A stretch of DNA of 64,000 nt from Variovorax atrisoli 110B (GTDB lineage: Bacteria > Pseudomonadota > Gammaproteobacteria > Burkholderiales > Burkholderiaceae_C). Below, one piece after another: positions 27,208 to 36,029 of the stretch (position 1 is the stretch's first letter; each line of letters begins with the position of its first letter). Made by a program: the position numbers and the translations under genes. Where the stretch lies: contig NZ_KB907457.1 in assembly GCF_000382045.1 (NCBI RefSeq), forward strand, positions 248,001-312,000. Reading direction: 5' to 3'. The notes beneath the pieces were generated by a model that was not told the origin of the DNA, did not search any database, and saw only the letters and a list, made by a program, of their open reading frames with translations.

Positions 27208-27933
27208 TTGAGCGACAGCACGGACAAGCCCGAAAGCACCGTGCTGCGGCGCGGCCTCGCCATCGTAGCGGGCAAGCTCATCATCGGCGCGGCCGGGCTG
27301 CTGACCGGCGTGCGTGCCATCTGGTCGGGCTCCACGCCCAAGGCCGAGCAGACGCTGTACTTCGCCAACCACACGAGCCACGGCGACTTCGTGCTGCTGT
27401 GGGCCACGCTGCCGCCCGACCTGCGCGCGCTCACGCGGCCGGTGGCCGGACAGGACTACTGGATGGCCTCGAAGCTGCGGCAGTTCATCGGCATCGATGT
27501 GTTCAACGCGCTGATGATCCGCCGTGACGGCTCGGGCCAGGGCGAGAACCCGGTCGAGCAGATGAAGCAGGCGCTGGACGCCGGCGACTCGCTCATAATG
27601 TTCCCGGAGGGCACGCGCAACACCGGCGACGAGATCCTGCTGCCGCTCAAGAGCGGCCTCTTCCACCTGGCGCGCGCCTGCCCCAACGTGCGGCTGGTGC
27701 CCGTATGGATCGAGAACCTCAAGCGCGTGCTGCCCAAGGGCACGCTGGTGCCGATCCCGCTGGCCTGCACGGTGCGCTTCGGCGCGCCGATCTCGCTGGC
27801 CGAGGGCGAGGACAAGAACAGCTTCATCGCCAGGGCCCGCACGGCGATGCTGGACCTGCGGCCCGAGTACGACCGCATCGAGGAGAACGGCACGGCCGGC
27901 AGCCAGAACGGCAACGGAGGGGCCGCAGCATGA
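27208..27933 (+). CDS. 1-acyl-glycerol-phosphate acyltransferase-like (PlsC family)
   Basis: 241 residues. Acyltransferase motif I is NHTSHGDF (HxxxxD variant NHTSHGD), motif III is MFPEGTRN and motif IV VPVWIENL. One N-terminal hydrophobic segment anchors it. The best start is the TTG at 27208, preceded by a GGAGG box at 27196-27200; further upstream lies a dispersed repeat. PlsC-type enzymes make phosphatidic acid, the substrate of the CDP-diacylglycerol synthase-like gene that overlaps its end (ATGA). This fits a complete acylation, activation and head-group pathway. Confidence 0.85.
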   Translation: MSDSTDKPESTVLRRGLAIVAGKLIIGAAGLLTGVRAIWSGSTPKAEQTLYFANHTSHGDFVLLWATLPPDLRALTRPVAGQDYWMASKLRQFIGIDVFNALMIRRDGSGQGENPVEQMKQALDAGDSLIMFPEGTRNTGDEILLPLKSGLFHLARACPNVRLVPVWIENLKRVLPKGTLVPIPLACTVRFGAPISLAEGEDKNSFIARARTAMLDLRPEYDRIEENGTAGSQNGNGGAAA

Positions 27934-28886
27934 TCGAGCTCTCTCCCTTCGCGTGGACCACGCTCAAGCTCTTCGGCGGCGTGGCCGGCGTGCTGGTGCT
28001 GGCGTCGGCCATCGGCGCGCTGCTCAAGTGGAAGGTGGCGCACGGCCAGCCGCACTCGGTGATCGACAACCTCAACTCGCGCGTCAACGCGTGGTGGGTG
28101 ATGGTGGCGGTGATCGGCATCGCCTTCGCCTTCGGCAAGGGCGGCGTGATCGTGCTGTTCTACCTGATCTCGTTCTACGCGCTGCGCGAGTTCATCAGCC
28201 TCGCCTACACGCGCCGCGGCGACCATGCGCCGATCGCACTGGCCTTCTACCTCGCGCTGCCGGGACAGTACTTCCTGATCTGGATCGACTGGTACGGGCT
28301 CTACGCCATCTACATCCCGGTGTATGCCTTCCTGCTGCTGCCCATTCTGGCGGCGGTGAGCGGCGACACGCGGCGCTTCCTGGAGCGCACCTCGAAGATC
28401 CAGTGGGGCCTGATGGTGTGCGTGTTCTGCATCAGCCATGTGCCCGCGCTGCTCACGCTGCAGATCCCGGGCTTCGAGGGCCGCAACCTGCTGCTGATCG
28501 CCTTCCTGGTGATCGTGGTGCAGGGCAGCGACGTGCTGCAGTACGTGTGGGGCAAGCTCTTCGGCAAGCGCAAGGTAGCGCCCGAACTCTCGCCCTCCAA
28601 GACCTGGGAAGGCCTGGTCGGCGGCGTCGCGAGCGCCACCGCGCTGGGTGCCGCGCTCTACTGGGCCACGCCCTTCAACCCGTGGCAGGCGGCGCTGATG
28701 TCGCTCACCATCTGCCTCATGGGCTTCTTCGGCGGGCTGGTGATGTCGGCCATCAAGCGTGACCGCGGCGTGAAGGACTGGGGTTCAATGATCGAGGGCC
28801 ATGGCGGCATGCTCGACCGGCTCGATTCGGTGATCTTCGCGGCGCCGATCTACTTCCACGCGCTGCGCTACTGGTGGGTGCCTTGA
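27930..28886 (+). CDS. Phosphatidate cytidylyltransferase-like, CdsA/YnbB family
   Basis: 318 residues with about eight hydrophobic segments. The CDP-diglyceride synthase signature is clear near the C-terminus: SAIKRDRGVKDWG, then GHGGMLDRLDS; an upstream SPSKTWEG segment is also diagnostic. It would make CDP-diacylglycerol from phosphatidate and CTP in the membrane. Being inside this operon rather than the fatty-acid/lipid A cluster, it is probably the YnbB-type paralogue and not the essential cdsA; the other copy is outside the window. Confidence 0.9.
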   Translation: MIELSPFAWTTLKLFGGVAGVLVLASAIGALLKWKVAHGQPHSVIDNLNSRVNAWWVMVAVIGIAFAFGKGGVIVLFYLISFYALREFISLAYTRRGDHAPIALAFYLALPGQYFLIWIDWYGLYAIYIPVYAFLLLPILAAVSGDTRRFLERTSKIQWGLMVCVFCISHVPALLTLQIPGFEGRNLLLIAFLVIVVQGSDVLQYVWGKLFGKRKVAPELSPSKTWEGLVGGVASATALGAALYWATPFNPWQAALMSLTICLMGFFGGLVMSAIKRDRGVKDWGSMIEGHGGMLDRLDSVIFAAPIYFHALRYWWVP

Positions 28887-29476
28887 GCAAGACGGAAGAG
28901 CGCATCGTGCACGACACACCGGTGGAGTGCACCAACGCGGCCTCGTGGGCGCGCTGGCTCAAGCGCCACCATGCCAGCGCCGCCGGCGTGTGGCTTCGCA
29001 TCGCAAAGAAAGACAGCGGCATCGCCTCCGTCGACTATCCCGCCGCGGTGGAGGAAGCCCTGTGCTGGGGCTGGATCGACGGCCAGCGCAAGAGCCAGGA
29101 CGAGCACTACTTCATGCAGCGCTTCACGCCGCGCACCCGGCGCAGCATCTGGTCGCAGGTCAACCGCGACAAGGTGACGAAGCTCATCGACGAAGGCCGC
29201 ATGCAGCCGGCCGGCCATGCCGAGATCGAACGCGCGAAGGCCGACGGCCGCTGGGACGCGGCCTACGAGGGTGTCGCCAAGGCCACCGTGCCGCCCGACC
29301 TGCAGGCCGCGCTCGATGCCGACAGGAAGGCCGCGAAGTTCTTCGCCACGCTCGACTCGCGCAACCGCTTCGCGATCCTGTTCCGCACGCAGGGCGCCAA
29401 GAAGCCCGAGACCCGCGCACGCCGCATCGCACAGTTCGTGGAGATGCTGGCCAGGGGCGAGAAGATCTACCCCTGA
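28883..29476 (+). CDS. YdeI/OmpD-associated family protein
   Basis: 197 residues, TTG start at 28883 overlapping the preceding stop as TTGA (an in-frame GTG at 28874 is the alternative). Characteristic segments: GVWLRIAKKDSG, EEALCWGWIDGQRKSQDEHYFMQRFTPR and a C-terminal FATLDSRNRFAILFR. Members (YdeI, BOF-unrelated bacteriocin-protection family) are small cytoplasmic proteins of poorly known role. The overlap suggests co-expression with the ynb-like operon, but it need not belong to the same pathway. Convergent with the Crp/Fnr gene. Confidence 0.8.
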   Translation: MSKTEERIVHDTPVECTNAASWARWLKRHHASAAGVWLRIAKKDSGIASVDYPAAVEEALCWGWIDGQRKSQDEHYFMQRFTPRTRRSIWSQVNRDKVTKLIDEGRMQPAGHAEIERAKADGRWDAAYEGVAKATVPPDLQAALDADRKAAKFFATLDSRNRFAILFRTQGAKKPETRARRIAQFVEMLARGEKIYP

Positions 29477-29496
29477 GCCCCTGCTGAGTTTTCCGC

Positions 29497-30243
29497 TCAG
29501 GTGCCGGCCGCGATGCGCGCCAGCCGTTCGGCATCGACGATGCGGATGCGCTTGTAGCGCATGTCGATGGCGCCCTCTTCCACCAGGCGCCCCAGTTCCT
29601 TGTTGATGGTCTGGCGCGAGAGGCCGAGCATGGCCGCCAGGTCGTTCTGCGACAGGCGCACCAGCGGGCCGCCGTCGCTCTCTCCCGTTCCAGGTCCCTG
29701 CCCGTTGTAGAAGTGGATCAGGCTCATCAGCGTCGCGGCCACGCGCCCGTGGATCGAGTTGAGCATCTGGTTCTGCAGCAGCACGATGCTCAGCCGCTGG
29801 CGCTGCAGGCCGAGCTTGGCCACGTCGCGCCACAGCACCGGTTCGGCGTCGAGCACCGCGATCACGGCATCGCTGGGCAGGTGGATGATCACCGAGTCCT
29901 CGTGCGCGTGGTAGTCGTAGGGCAGCGGCACGTCCTCGAGCAGGCGCACCAGCGGCGCCACCTGGCCCGGTCCCAGCAGCGCATTGACGTACTTGCGCCC
30001 GTGGGTGCTCATGCTGCTGATCTCGAGGCAGCCCGACACCACCACCAGCAGCTCGCGCCGATGGCGGTCGTGCGCGAGCACCTGCGTGCGGCGGCTGTAG
30101 CGCTCCATGCGCGCGGACTTCATGAGCTCGGCGCGGCGCGCGTCGGGCCAGCGCGAGAACAGCTCGTTCCAGCGCAGCGCGCGCTCGATGAGCGCGGCGC
30201 TCTCTTCGGCGTTCCTGGGGGTCGAGCGAGGCGATCGGGTCAG
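29497..30243 (-). CDS. Crp/Fnr family regulator, probable CTG start
   Basis: Cyclic-nucleotide-binding-type domain followed by a Crp helix-turn-helix (RLSQNDLAAMLGLSRQTINKELGRL). The first ATG is at 30123, but coding sequence typical of the family N-terminus (ALRWNELFSRWPDARRAEL) continues upstream. No ATG, GTG or TTG exists before the in-frame stop near 30277. A CTG at 30243 has an AGGGAG box six bases before it, giving 248 residues, the normal family length. No Cys cluster for an FeS centre is seen. It probably controls the divergent porin operon. Confidence 0.8.
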   Translation of the reverse strand: MTRSPRSTPRNAEESAALIERALRWNELFSRWPDARRAELMKSARMERYSRRTQVLAHDRHRRELLVVVSGCLEISSMSTHGRKYVNALLGPGQVAPLVRLLEDVPLPYDYHAHEDSVIIHLPSDAVIAVLDAEPVLWRDVAKLGLQRQRLSIVLLQNQMLNSIHGRVAATLMSLIHFYNGQGPGTGESDGGPLVRLSQNDLAAMLGLSRQTINKELGRLVEEGAIDMRYKRIRIVDAERLARIAAGT

Positions 30244-30269
30244 CGGGTTCTCCCTGCCGTGATGTTCAT

Positions 30270-30295
30270 GAATCTGTCAAAGCGTTGACAGATTC
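30270..30295. promoter_or_regulatory. Palindromic operator candidate, Crp-like spacing
   Basis: Perfect 11-base arms GAATCTGTCAA and TTGACAGATTC around AGCG. Its core reads TGTCA-N6-TGACA, the spacing of Crp sites (TGTGA-N6-TCACA). It lies between the Crp/Fnr regulator and the porin gene. The right arm contains a perfect -35 hexamer TTGACA (30285-30290) pointing at the porin, so binding there could block or reposition RNA polymerase; the matching -10 is weak. Confidence 0.75.
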
Positions 30296-30397
30296 GGGAG
30301 GGCGTCATTTCTATCGTAAGCACCGGACATCCACAAGCACACAAGCGGCACCGCCATGCACCCGCATGCGGCAAGCCCTACCGGAGACAAGCAGCAC

Positions 30398-31462
30398 ATG
30401 AAGAAGACAGCAGCCGCCGGCCTCGCGCTGGCGGCCTATTCCTCGCTCACGCCGGCGCAGAGCAGCGTGACCATCTACGGCACGGTCGACCTCTACATGG
30501 CCTTCGCCAAGTCGGGCATCACCTCGTCGAAACGGCTCGAAGACGGCGGCCAGACCGCCTCGCGCCTGGGCTTTCGCGGCACCGAAGACCTCGGCGGCGG
30601 GCTCAGCGCGCACTTCACGCTCGAAAGCGGCTTCGCGCCCGACACCGGCAACGGCACGCTGCCCGGGCCGGCCATGTCATTCAGCCGGCAGTCCTTCGTC
30701 GGCCTGTCGGGGCCGTGGGGGCAGATCGACGCGGGCCGCATGTACACGCCGATGTTCTACACGCTGTTCAAGGCCGACCCGTACGGCGTGAACTCGGTGT
30801 TCTCGCCGATCAACCTGGTGGCCGCCACCGACGCGCAGCCGGGCCTCACGCCCTTCGCGGCCCGCGCGAGCAACATGGTCCGCTACCGCACGCCGGCCAG
30901 CAGCGACTTCTTCGCCGACATCGCCTACGCACCCGGGGAATCGAGCGCGCCCAGCCACCAGAGCGGCAACTTCTACGGCGGCAGCCTCGGCTGGTCGCGC
31001 AAGCCCTACTACATCGCCTATGCGTTCCAGCGCGCGCGCTCCGGCTCGGCCGCCGCGCCCGTGGCCCAGCCGGCCGCCACCACCTACCAGGCGCTGAGCG
31101 GCGCCTACGAGCTGCCGGACATCGGGCTGCAGTTCTACGCCAACTACGTGCGCAACAGCTCGAACCTGCCGCGCGTACCCACGGCGAAGCTCGCGAGCCT
31201 GGGCGTCACCTACAACGTGACGCCCGCCTCGAACCTGATGTTCGAGGCCATGCAGCGCAAGGTGGACGACTCCAGCCGCTCGCAGCTGGCCTGGACGCTG
31301 GGCTACGACTACTACCTGAGCAAGCGCACCGTGCTCTACGCGCGCTGGCTGCGCCTGCTCAACCGCAACGGCGCCTCGGCCTCGCTCGCGACCATCACCG
31401 TCGCGCCCGACAGCGGCAACGGCGTGCGCGTGCTCGCCGCCGGCATCCGCCACAACTTCTGA
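30398..31462 (+). CDS. Gram-negative outer-membrane porin
   Basis: 354-residue betaproteobacterial porin. Signal peptide MKKTAAAGLALAAYSSLTPAQS, then SSVTIYGTVDLYMAFAKS, the classic first strand, and the LGFRGTEDLGGGLSAHFTLE segment. The terminal residue is Phe (AGIRHNF), as needed for Bam-dependent insertion. It forms a trimeric pore for small hydrophilic solutes. The ATG at 30398 opens the signal peptide, with GGAGA upstream. First gene of the cluster that continues with an acyl-CoA synthetase and Bug receptors, so it may admit their substrate. Confidence 0.92.
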   Translation: MKKTAAAGLALAAYSSLTPAQSSVTIYGTVDLYMAFAKSGITSSKRLEDGGQTASRLGFRGTEDLGGGLSAHFTLESGFAPDTGNGTLPGPAMSFSRQSFVGLSGPWGQIDAGRMYTPMFYTLFKADPYGVNSVFSPINLVAATDAQPGLTPFAARASNMVRYRTPASSDFFADIAYAPGESSAPSHQSGNFYGGSLGWSRKPYYIAYAFQRARSGSAAAPVAQPAATTYQALSGAYELPDIGLQFYANYVRNSSNLPRVPTAKLASLGVTYNVTPASNLMFEAMQRKVDDSSRSQLAWTLGYDYYLSKRTVLYARWLRLLNRNGASASLATITVAPDSGNGVRVLAAGIRHNF

Positions 31463-31485
31463 ACCCGCTCTTCCCGCATCGACCC

Positions 31486-33597
31486 ATGGATTTCTTCAGC
31501 TCCCAGGCCGAATCGCTCTCGGCCCTGTTCGCGCCGCGCTCCATCGCGGTGGTCGGCGCCTCTTCCAGCCCGCAGAAGATCGGCGGCATACCGGTCGACT
31601 ACCAGCGCCGCTTCGGCTTCGACGGCGCGCTCTATCCGGTCAACCCCAAGGCCGACCGCATCCAGGACCTGCAGGCCTGGCCCACCCTGAGCGCCATCGG
31701 CCGAGCGGTGGACCTGGCCATCCTCGCCGTGCCGGCCGCGCTGGTCGACGGCGCGCTCGACGATGCCATCGCCGCGAAGGTGAAGGGCGTGGTGCTGTTC
31801 TCTTCTGGCTTCGCCGAGACCGGCGCCGATGGCATGGCCGCGCAGGCCCGGCTCGGCGACAAGGCGCGCGCGGCCGGCGTGCGGCTCGTCGGCCCGAACT
31901 GCCTGGGCTTCATGAACATCGCGCGCAATGTCTACGCGACCTTCTCGCCGGCGCCCGGCGTGGGCCGCGTGAGCGCGGGGCGCATCGGGCTGGTGAGCCA
32001 GTCGGGCGCGTTCGGCGCGTACGCCTACTCGATGGCGCGGGCGCGCGGCGTGGGCCTGTCGCTGTGGGCCACCACCGGCAACGAGGCCGACGTGCAGTTC
32101 GCCGACTGCCTGGCCTGGCTCGCGCAGGACCCGGCCACCGACGTGATCATGGGCTACATGGAAGGCTGCCGCGACGGTCCGCGGCTGCGCGCCGCGCTGG
32201 CCCTCGCGCAGGCGAACGGCAAGCCGGTGGTGATGGTCAAGGTCGGCAGCACTGCGCTGGGCGCGCAGGCCGCGGCCTCGCACACCGCGGCACTGGCCGG
32301 CGACGACGCGGTGTACGACGCGGTGTTCCGGCAGTACGGCGTGCTGCGCGCGCGCAACCTCACCGAGTTCTTCGACCTGGCCCACAGCGCGGCCGTGGCC
32401 GGCCGCCCGCGCGACCGCACGATCGGCCTGTTCACGCTCTCGGGCGGCGTGGGCGCGCTGATGGCCGACGAGGCCTCGGCGCAGGGCCTGGACGTGCAGC
32501 CGCTGAGCGATGCCGCGCAGGACACGCTGCGCAGCTGGGTGCCTTTCGCGGCGCCGCGCAATCCGGTCGACATCACCGGCCAGGTCACGAACGACATGAG
32601 CCTGCTGGAGCGCAGCGCGCGCGTGATGCTCGACGACCGCGGCTTCGCGTCGTGGATGGGCTTCCTTGCGGCTGCCGGCGCGTCGGATGCGTTCTGGCCC
32701 GTGCTGCGCGAACTGGTGGGCTCGCTGCGCGCGGCCTATCCCGACACGCTGATCGCCATCAGCACGCTGCTGGCGCCGGAGCGCCGCGCCGAGCTGGAAG
32801 CGATGCGCTGCCTGGTGTTCGCCGATCCGTCGGACGGCATCCGCACCATCGCCGCGCTGGCCGGATTGAAGACCGGTGCGCCGCTTTCGACGGTCCCGGC
32901 TCTCGCCTCGAATCCGCTGCAGCTGTCCCCCGGCACCATGTCCGAGCCCGACGCGCTGGCGCTGCTCGCCGAAGCCGGCGTGCCTGTCGTCGAGCACCGC
33001 GTGGTGCGCAGCGCCGACGAGGCGGCAGCCGCCGCCGAGGCCATCGGCGACGCGGTGGTGGTGAAGATCGTGAGCGCGGACATCCCGCACAAGTCGGACG
33101 TCGGCGGGGTGGCGCTCGGGCTGCGCGGCGCGGCGCAGGCAAAGGCGGCCTTCGAGCGCACGCGCGATCGGGCACTCACCGCACGGCCCGACGCACGGCT
33201 CGACGGCGCACTGGTGGCGCGCATGCTGGCAGGCGGCGTCGAATGCATCGCGGGCGTGCACCGCGACCCGGTGTTCGGCCCGGTGCTGATGTTCGGCCTG
33301 GGCGGCATCCACGTCGAGACGCTGCGCGACGTGTCGCTGCGCGCGCTGCCGATCACGCGCGGCGACGCGCTGGCCATGGTGCGCGAGCTGCGCGCCTTCG
33401 CGATCCTCGACGGCGCGCGCGGCCGTGCTCCGGTGGATCTCGATTCGATCGCCGATGCGCTGTGCGCGCTGGCCGGCTTCGCGCTGCGCGCCGGCGACTC
33501 GCTCGACAGCGCCGAGATCAACCCGCTGATCGCGCGGCCGCGGGCCGATGGCGGCTGCGTGGCGGTCGATGCGCTGGTGGTCGGGCGCGCCGCATGA
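31486..33597 (+). CDS. ADP-forming acyl-CoA synthetase (acetate-CoA ligase family)
   Basis: 703 residues with the fused layout of this family: CoA-binding domain (~1-140, IAVVGASSSPQKIG), succinyl-CoA-ligase-like domains (VSQSGAFGAYAYSMARARG; SHTAALAGDD with the presumed phosphohistidine) and a C-terminal ATP-grasp domain (~480-700, VVVKIVSADIPHKSDVGGV). It couples thioester formation or hydrolysis to ADP/ATP. It lies 23 bases after the porin gene. It likely activates a carboxylic acid taken up by the neighbouring system; the acid is unknown. Confidence 0.88.
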   Translation: MDFFSSQAESLSALFAPRSIAVVGASSSPQKIGGIPVDYQRRFGFDGALYPVNPKADRIQDLQAWPTLSAIGRAVDLAILAVPAALVDGALDDAIAAKVKGVVLFSSGFAETGADGMAAQARLGDKARAAGVRLVGPNCLGFMNIARNVYATFSPAPGVGRVSAGRIGLVSQSGAFGAYAYSMARARGVGLSLWATTGNEADVQFADCLAWLAQDPATDVIMGYMEGCRDGPRLRAALALAQANGKPVVMVKVGSTALGAQAAASHTAALAGDDAVYDAVFRQYGVLRARNLTEFFDLAHSAAVAGRPRDRTIGLFTLSGGVGALMADEASAQGLDVQPLSDAAQDTLRSWVPFAAPRNPVDITGQVTNDMSLLERSARVMLDDRGFASWMGFLAAAGASDAFWPVLRELVGSLRAAYPDTLIAISTLLAPERRAELEAMRCLVFADPSDGIRTIAALAGLKTGAPLSTVPALASNPLQLSPGTMSEPDALALLAEAGVPVVEHRVVRSADEAAAAAEAIGDAVVVKIVSADIPHKSDVGGVALGLRGAAQAKAAFERTRDRALTARPDARLDGALVARMLAGGVECIAGVHRDPVFGPVLMFGLGGIHVETLRDVSLRALPITRGDALAMVRELRAFAILDGARGRAPVDLDSIADALCALAGFALRAGDSLDSAEINPLIARPRADGGCVAVDALVVGRAA

Positions 33598-33619
33598 ACA
33601 ACAACGGGAGACACACCGC

Positions 33620-34603
33620 ATGACGACATCGAAGAGACAACTTGCCATGCTCGGCGCAGCCATCGCGCTCGCGGCCGGCGGTGCGCAGGCCGAGGCGCCC
33701 TTTCCGTCGAAGCCGCTGCGCATCGTGGTGCAGTACCAGGCGGGCGGCTCCACCGACATCCTCGCGCGCATCGTGGCAGAGGGGCTGTCGAAGCGGCTGG
33801 GCCAGCCGGTGGTGGTCGAGAACCGTAGCGGCGCGGGCGGGATCATCGGCACCGACTACGTCGCCAAGAGCGCGCCCGACGGCTACACGCTGCTGCTGAC
33901 GGTGCCGGGCCCCGTCACCGCGAACATGGTGCTCTACAGCAAGCTGCCCTACGACCCGCGCACCGACCTGCGCATGGTCTCGGACATCGCCACCACGCGC
34001 ACCGTGCTGGCCGTGCACCCCTCGGTGCCGGCGAAGGACTTCAAGAGCCTGATCGCCGCGGTGAAGGCCGCGCCCGGCAAGTACACGATGGGCTCGTGGG
34101 GCCCGGGCACGCAGCCGCACCAGATCCAGGTCTACATGGACAAGACCTACGGCCTGCAGACGCTGCACGTGCCCTACAAGGGCGAGAGCCCGATGGCAGT
34201 GGACCTGATCAGCGGCGTCATCAACATGACCGTGGGCTCGGTCACCACGCTGCAGCCGTACATCGCGGCCGGCAAGCTGCGCGCACTGGCCGTTGCCGGA
34301 CCGCGCCGCGCCAAGGCGCTGCCCGACGTGCCGACCTTCGCCGAGCAGGGCTACGCCGACGAGGTCTATGCGCTCACCGGCCCGACCTCGCTGATGGCGC
34401 CCGCGAAGACGCCCGATGCGATCGTCGAACGGCTGGGACGCGAAGTCAGCGCGGTGATCCGCCAGCCCGAGGTCAGCCGCCGCATCGAGGAGCTGGGCGC
34501 CGAACCGGTGGGCAACCTGCCGACCGAGGCCACCGCTACCTACAAGGCATTCCTCCCCGTGACGCTGCGCCTGACGCAGGCCACGGGCGTGAAGCTCGAT
34601 TGA
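33620..34603 (+). CDS. Bug-type periplasmic substrate receptor, copy 1
   Basis: 327 residues. Signal peptide MTTSKRQLAMLGAAIALAAGGAQA, then the Bug-family hallmark segments FPSKPLRIVVQYQAGGSTDILARI, GAGGIIGTDYVAKSAPDGYTLL, LPYDPRTDLR and VPYKGESPMAVDLISG. Bug (tripartite tricarboxylate transporter receptor) proteins bind carboxylates or amino acids; membrane TctA/TctB partners are not encoded nearby. The start is the ATG at 33620. A second Bug receptor ends the same cluster, suggesting two related ligands. Confidence 0.92.
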   Translation: MTTSKRQLAMLGAAIALAAGGAQAEAPFPSKPLRIVVQYQAGGSTDILARIVAEGLSKRLGQPVVVENRSGAGGIIGTDYVAKSAPDGYTLLLTVPGPVTANMVLYSKLPYDPRTDLRMVSDIATTRTVLAVHPSVPAKDFKSLIAAVKAAPGKYTMGSWGPGTQPHQIQVYMDKTYGLQTLHVPYKGESPMAVDLISGVINMTVGSVTTLQPYIAAGKLRALAVAGPRRAKALPDVPTFAEQGYADEVYALTGPTSLMAPAKTPDAIVERLGREVSAVIRQPEVSRRIEELGAEPVGNLPTEATATYKAFLPVTLRLTQATGVKLD

Positions 34604-34638
34604 ACCGATCCATGAACTGCAGCAAAGAGACATCCGAC

Positions 34639-36027
34639 ATGAACGCTCCCGATCCCAATCTCGCCGTTGTCCTCGCGCGCAAGGCGCTGGCCCGCTCCAT
34701 CGGCCTGGCCGCCTTCGTCTACGGCTACCCGCTCACCGAGACCTACCGCACCTGCGCCATGCAGACCGCGCCCCGGGCCGAGCGCCGCGCCGGCGCCTCG
34801 CACGGCTCGGACGTGCGTGCGCCGCTGAACACGCTGCATCACGCGCCGCGCCCCTCCACCCATGAAGACCGCGACGTGGTGACGCCGGCCAACGACCTGC
34901 TCTACACCATCGCGTGGGTGCACCTGGCCCATGGGCCGATGCTGCTGACGGTGCCCGCATCGTCGCGCCATCCGGGCCGCTACTTCGTGCTGCCGCTGTA
35001 CGACGCCTACACCGAGAACTTCGAGAACCTGGGGCCGCGCAACTGCAACCCGGAGGGCGAGACGGTGGTGCTCGTCGGGCCGCGCGGCACTGTGCCGGAA
35101 TCGCTCGCGGGCCACCGCGTGGTGCGTTGCCCGACCGATCTCGTCTGGCTGATCGGCCGCATCCTCGTGGGCGACGAGAGCGACTGGCCCGCCGCACGCA
35201 CGCTGCAGTCCGAGATCAGGCTGGCGCCCGCGCCCGGCACCGTGCTGCAGGGTCGGCCATCCGCAGTCGAGCACTGGGACGGCCCTGCGGTAGACGCGAT
35301 GGCCGCGGCCTTCGAGAACAGCGAGCCGGCCGCGCAGGTGGCGCCGCGCTTCTTCACCAACATGTGCCGGGAGCTCGCCGAGGCGCCGGGCCGCGTGGAA
35401 GACCGCGCGCTGGTCGCGTGGTTCGGCCAGGCCGGGCTGCGGCCGGACGCCGCGTTCTCATGGGACACGCTGGACGAGCCCACGCGCGAAGGCCTGATCG
35501 AGGGCTTCGCCGAAGGCGTGCAGCTGGTCGGCGCCGTGGGCCGCAACCGGCGGCCCAAGCCCTGGTCGATGACGCCTTCCACCGGCCGCTACGGCAACGA
35601 GTTTCTCGGCCGCGCCCGCACCGCCTACCTGGGCCTGGGTGCGCTGGCCACCAGCGAGGCGGTGTACGCCGCCGCGCACTACGACGAGAGGCAGGAGCCG
35701 CTGGACGGCCAGCGCAGCTACACGATGCGCTTCGAGGCCGACGACATGCCGCCCGCGGACGCCTTCTGGTCGGTAACGCTCTACGACGCCGACCGCTTCC
35801 TCTATCCCAACGAGATCAGGCGCCACGCCATCGGCGACCGCACGCCCGGCCTGAAGCGCGCAGCCGACGGCAGCCTGGAGATCGAGTTCGGCCATGTGCG
35901 CCCGGCCGACGCGTCCAACTGGCTGCCCGCGCCGGCCGGCCGCTTCTATCTGATCCTTCGCATGTACTACCCGCGCGAGGGCGTGCAGAGCTGGCGCATT
36001 CCCGCCCTGCGGGCACGGGAGGCCTGA
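34639..36027 (+). CDS. DUF1254/DUF1214 domain protein, copy 1
   Basis: 462 residues. DUF1254 in the N-terminal half (VVTPANDLLYTIAWVHLAHGPMLLTVP..., RYFVLPLYDAYTENF) and DUF1214 in the C-terminal part (DAFWSVTLYDADRFLYPN, RHAIGDRTPGL, NWLPAPAGRFYLILRMYYP). No signal peptide is visible, so it appears cytoplasmic, unlike many family members. Biochemical function is not established. Start chosen at ATG 34639; an in-frame ATG at 34612 adds nine residues. A paralogue starts two bases after its stop. Confidence 0.85.
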   Translation: MNAPDPNLAVVLARKALARSIGLAAFVYGYPLTETYRTCAMQTAPRAERRAGASHGSDVRAPLNTLHHAPRPSTHEDRDVVTPANDLLYTIAWVHLAHGPMLLTVPASSRHPGRYFVLPLYDAYTENFENLGPRNCNPEGETVVLVGPRGTVPESLAGHRVVRCPTDLVWLIGRILVGDESDWPAARTLQSEIRLAPAPGTVLQGRPSAVEHWDGPAVDAMAAAFENSEPAAQVAPRFFTNMCRELAEAPGRVEDRALVAWFGQAGLRPDAAFSWDTLDEPTREGLIEGFAEGVQLVGAVGRNRRPKPWSMTPSTGRYGNEFLGRARTAYLGLGALATSEAVYAAAHYDERQEPLDGQRSYTMRFEADDMPPADAFWSVTLYDADRFLYPNEIRRHAIGDRTPGLKRAADGSLEIEFGHVRPADASNWLPAPAGRFYLILRMYYPREGVQSWRIPALRAREA

Positions 36028-36029
36028 GG

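Noticed and set aside
29484..29500. Small stem CTGAG/CTCAG between convergent YdeI-like and Crp/Fnr genes
   Set aside because: Five-base stem with a seven-base loop; not strong enough for a terminator call.
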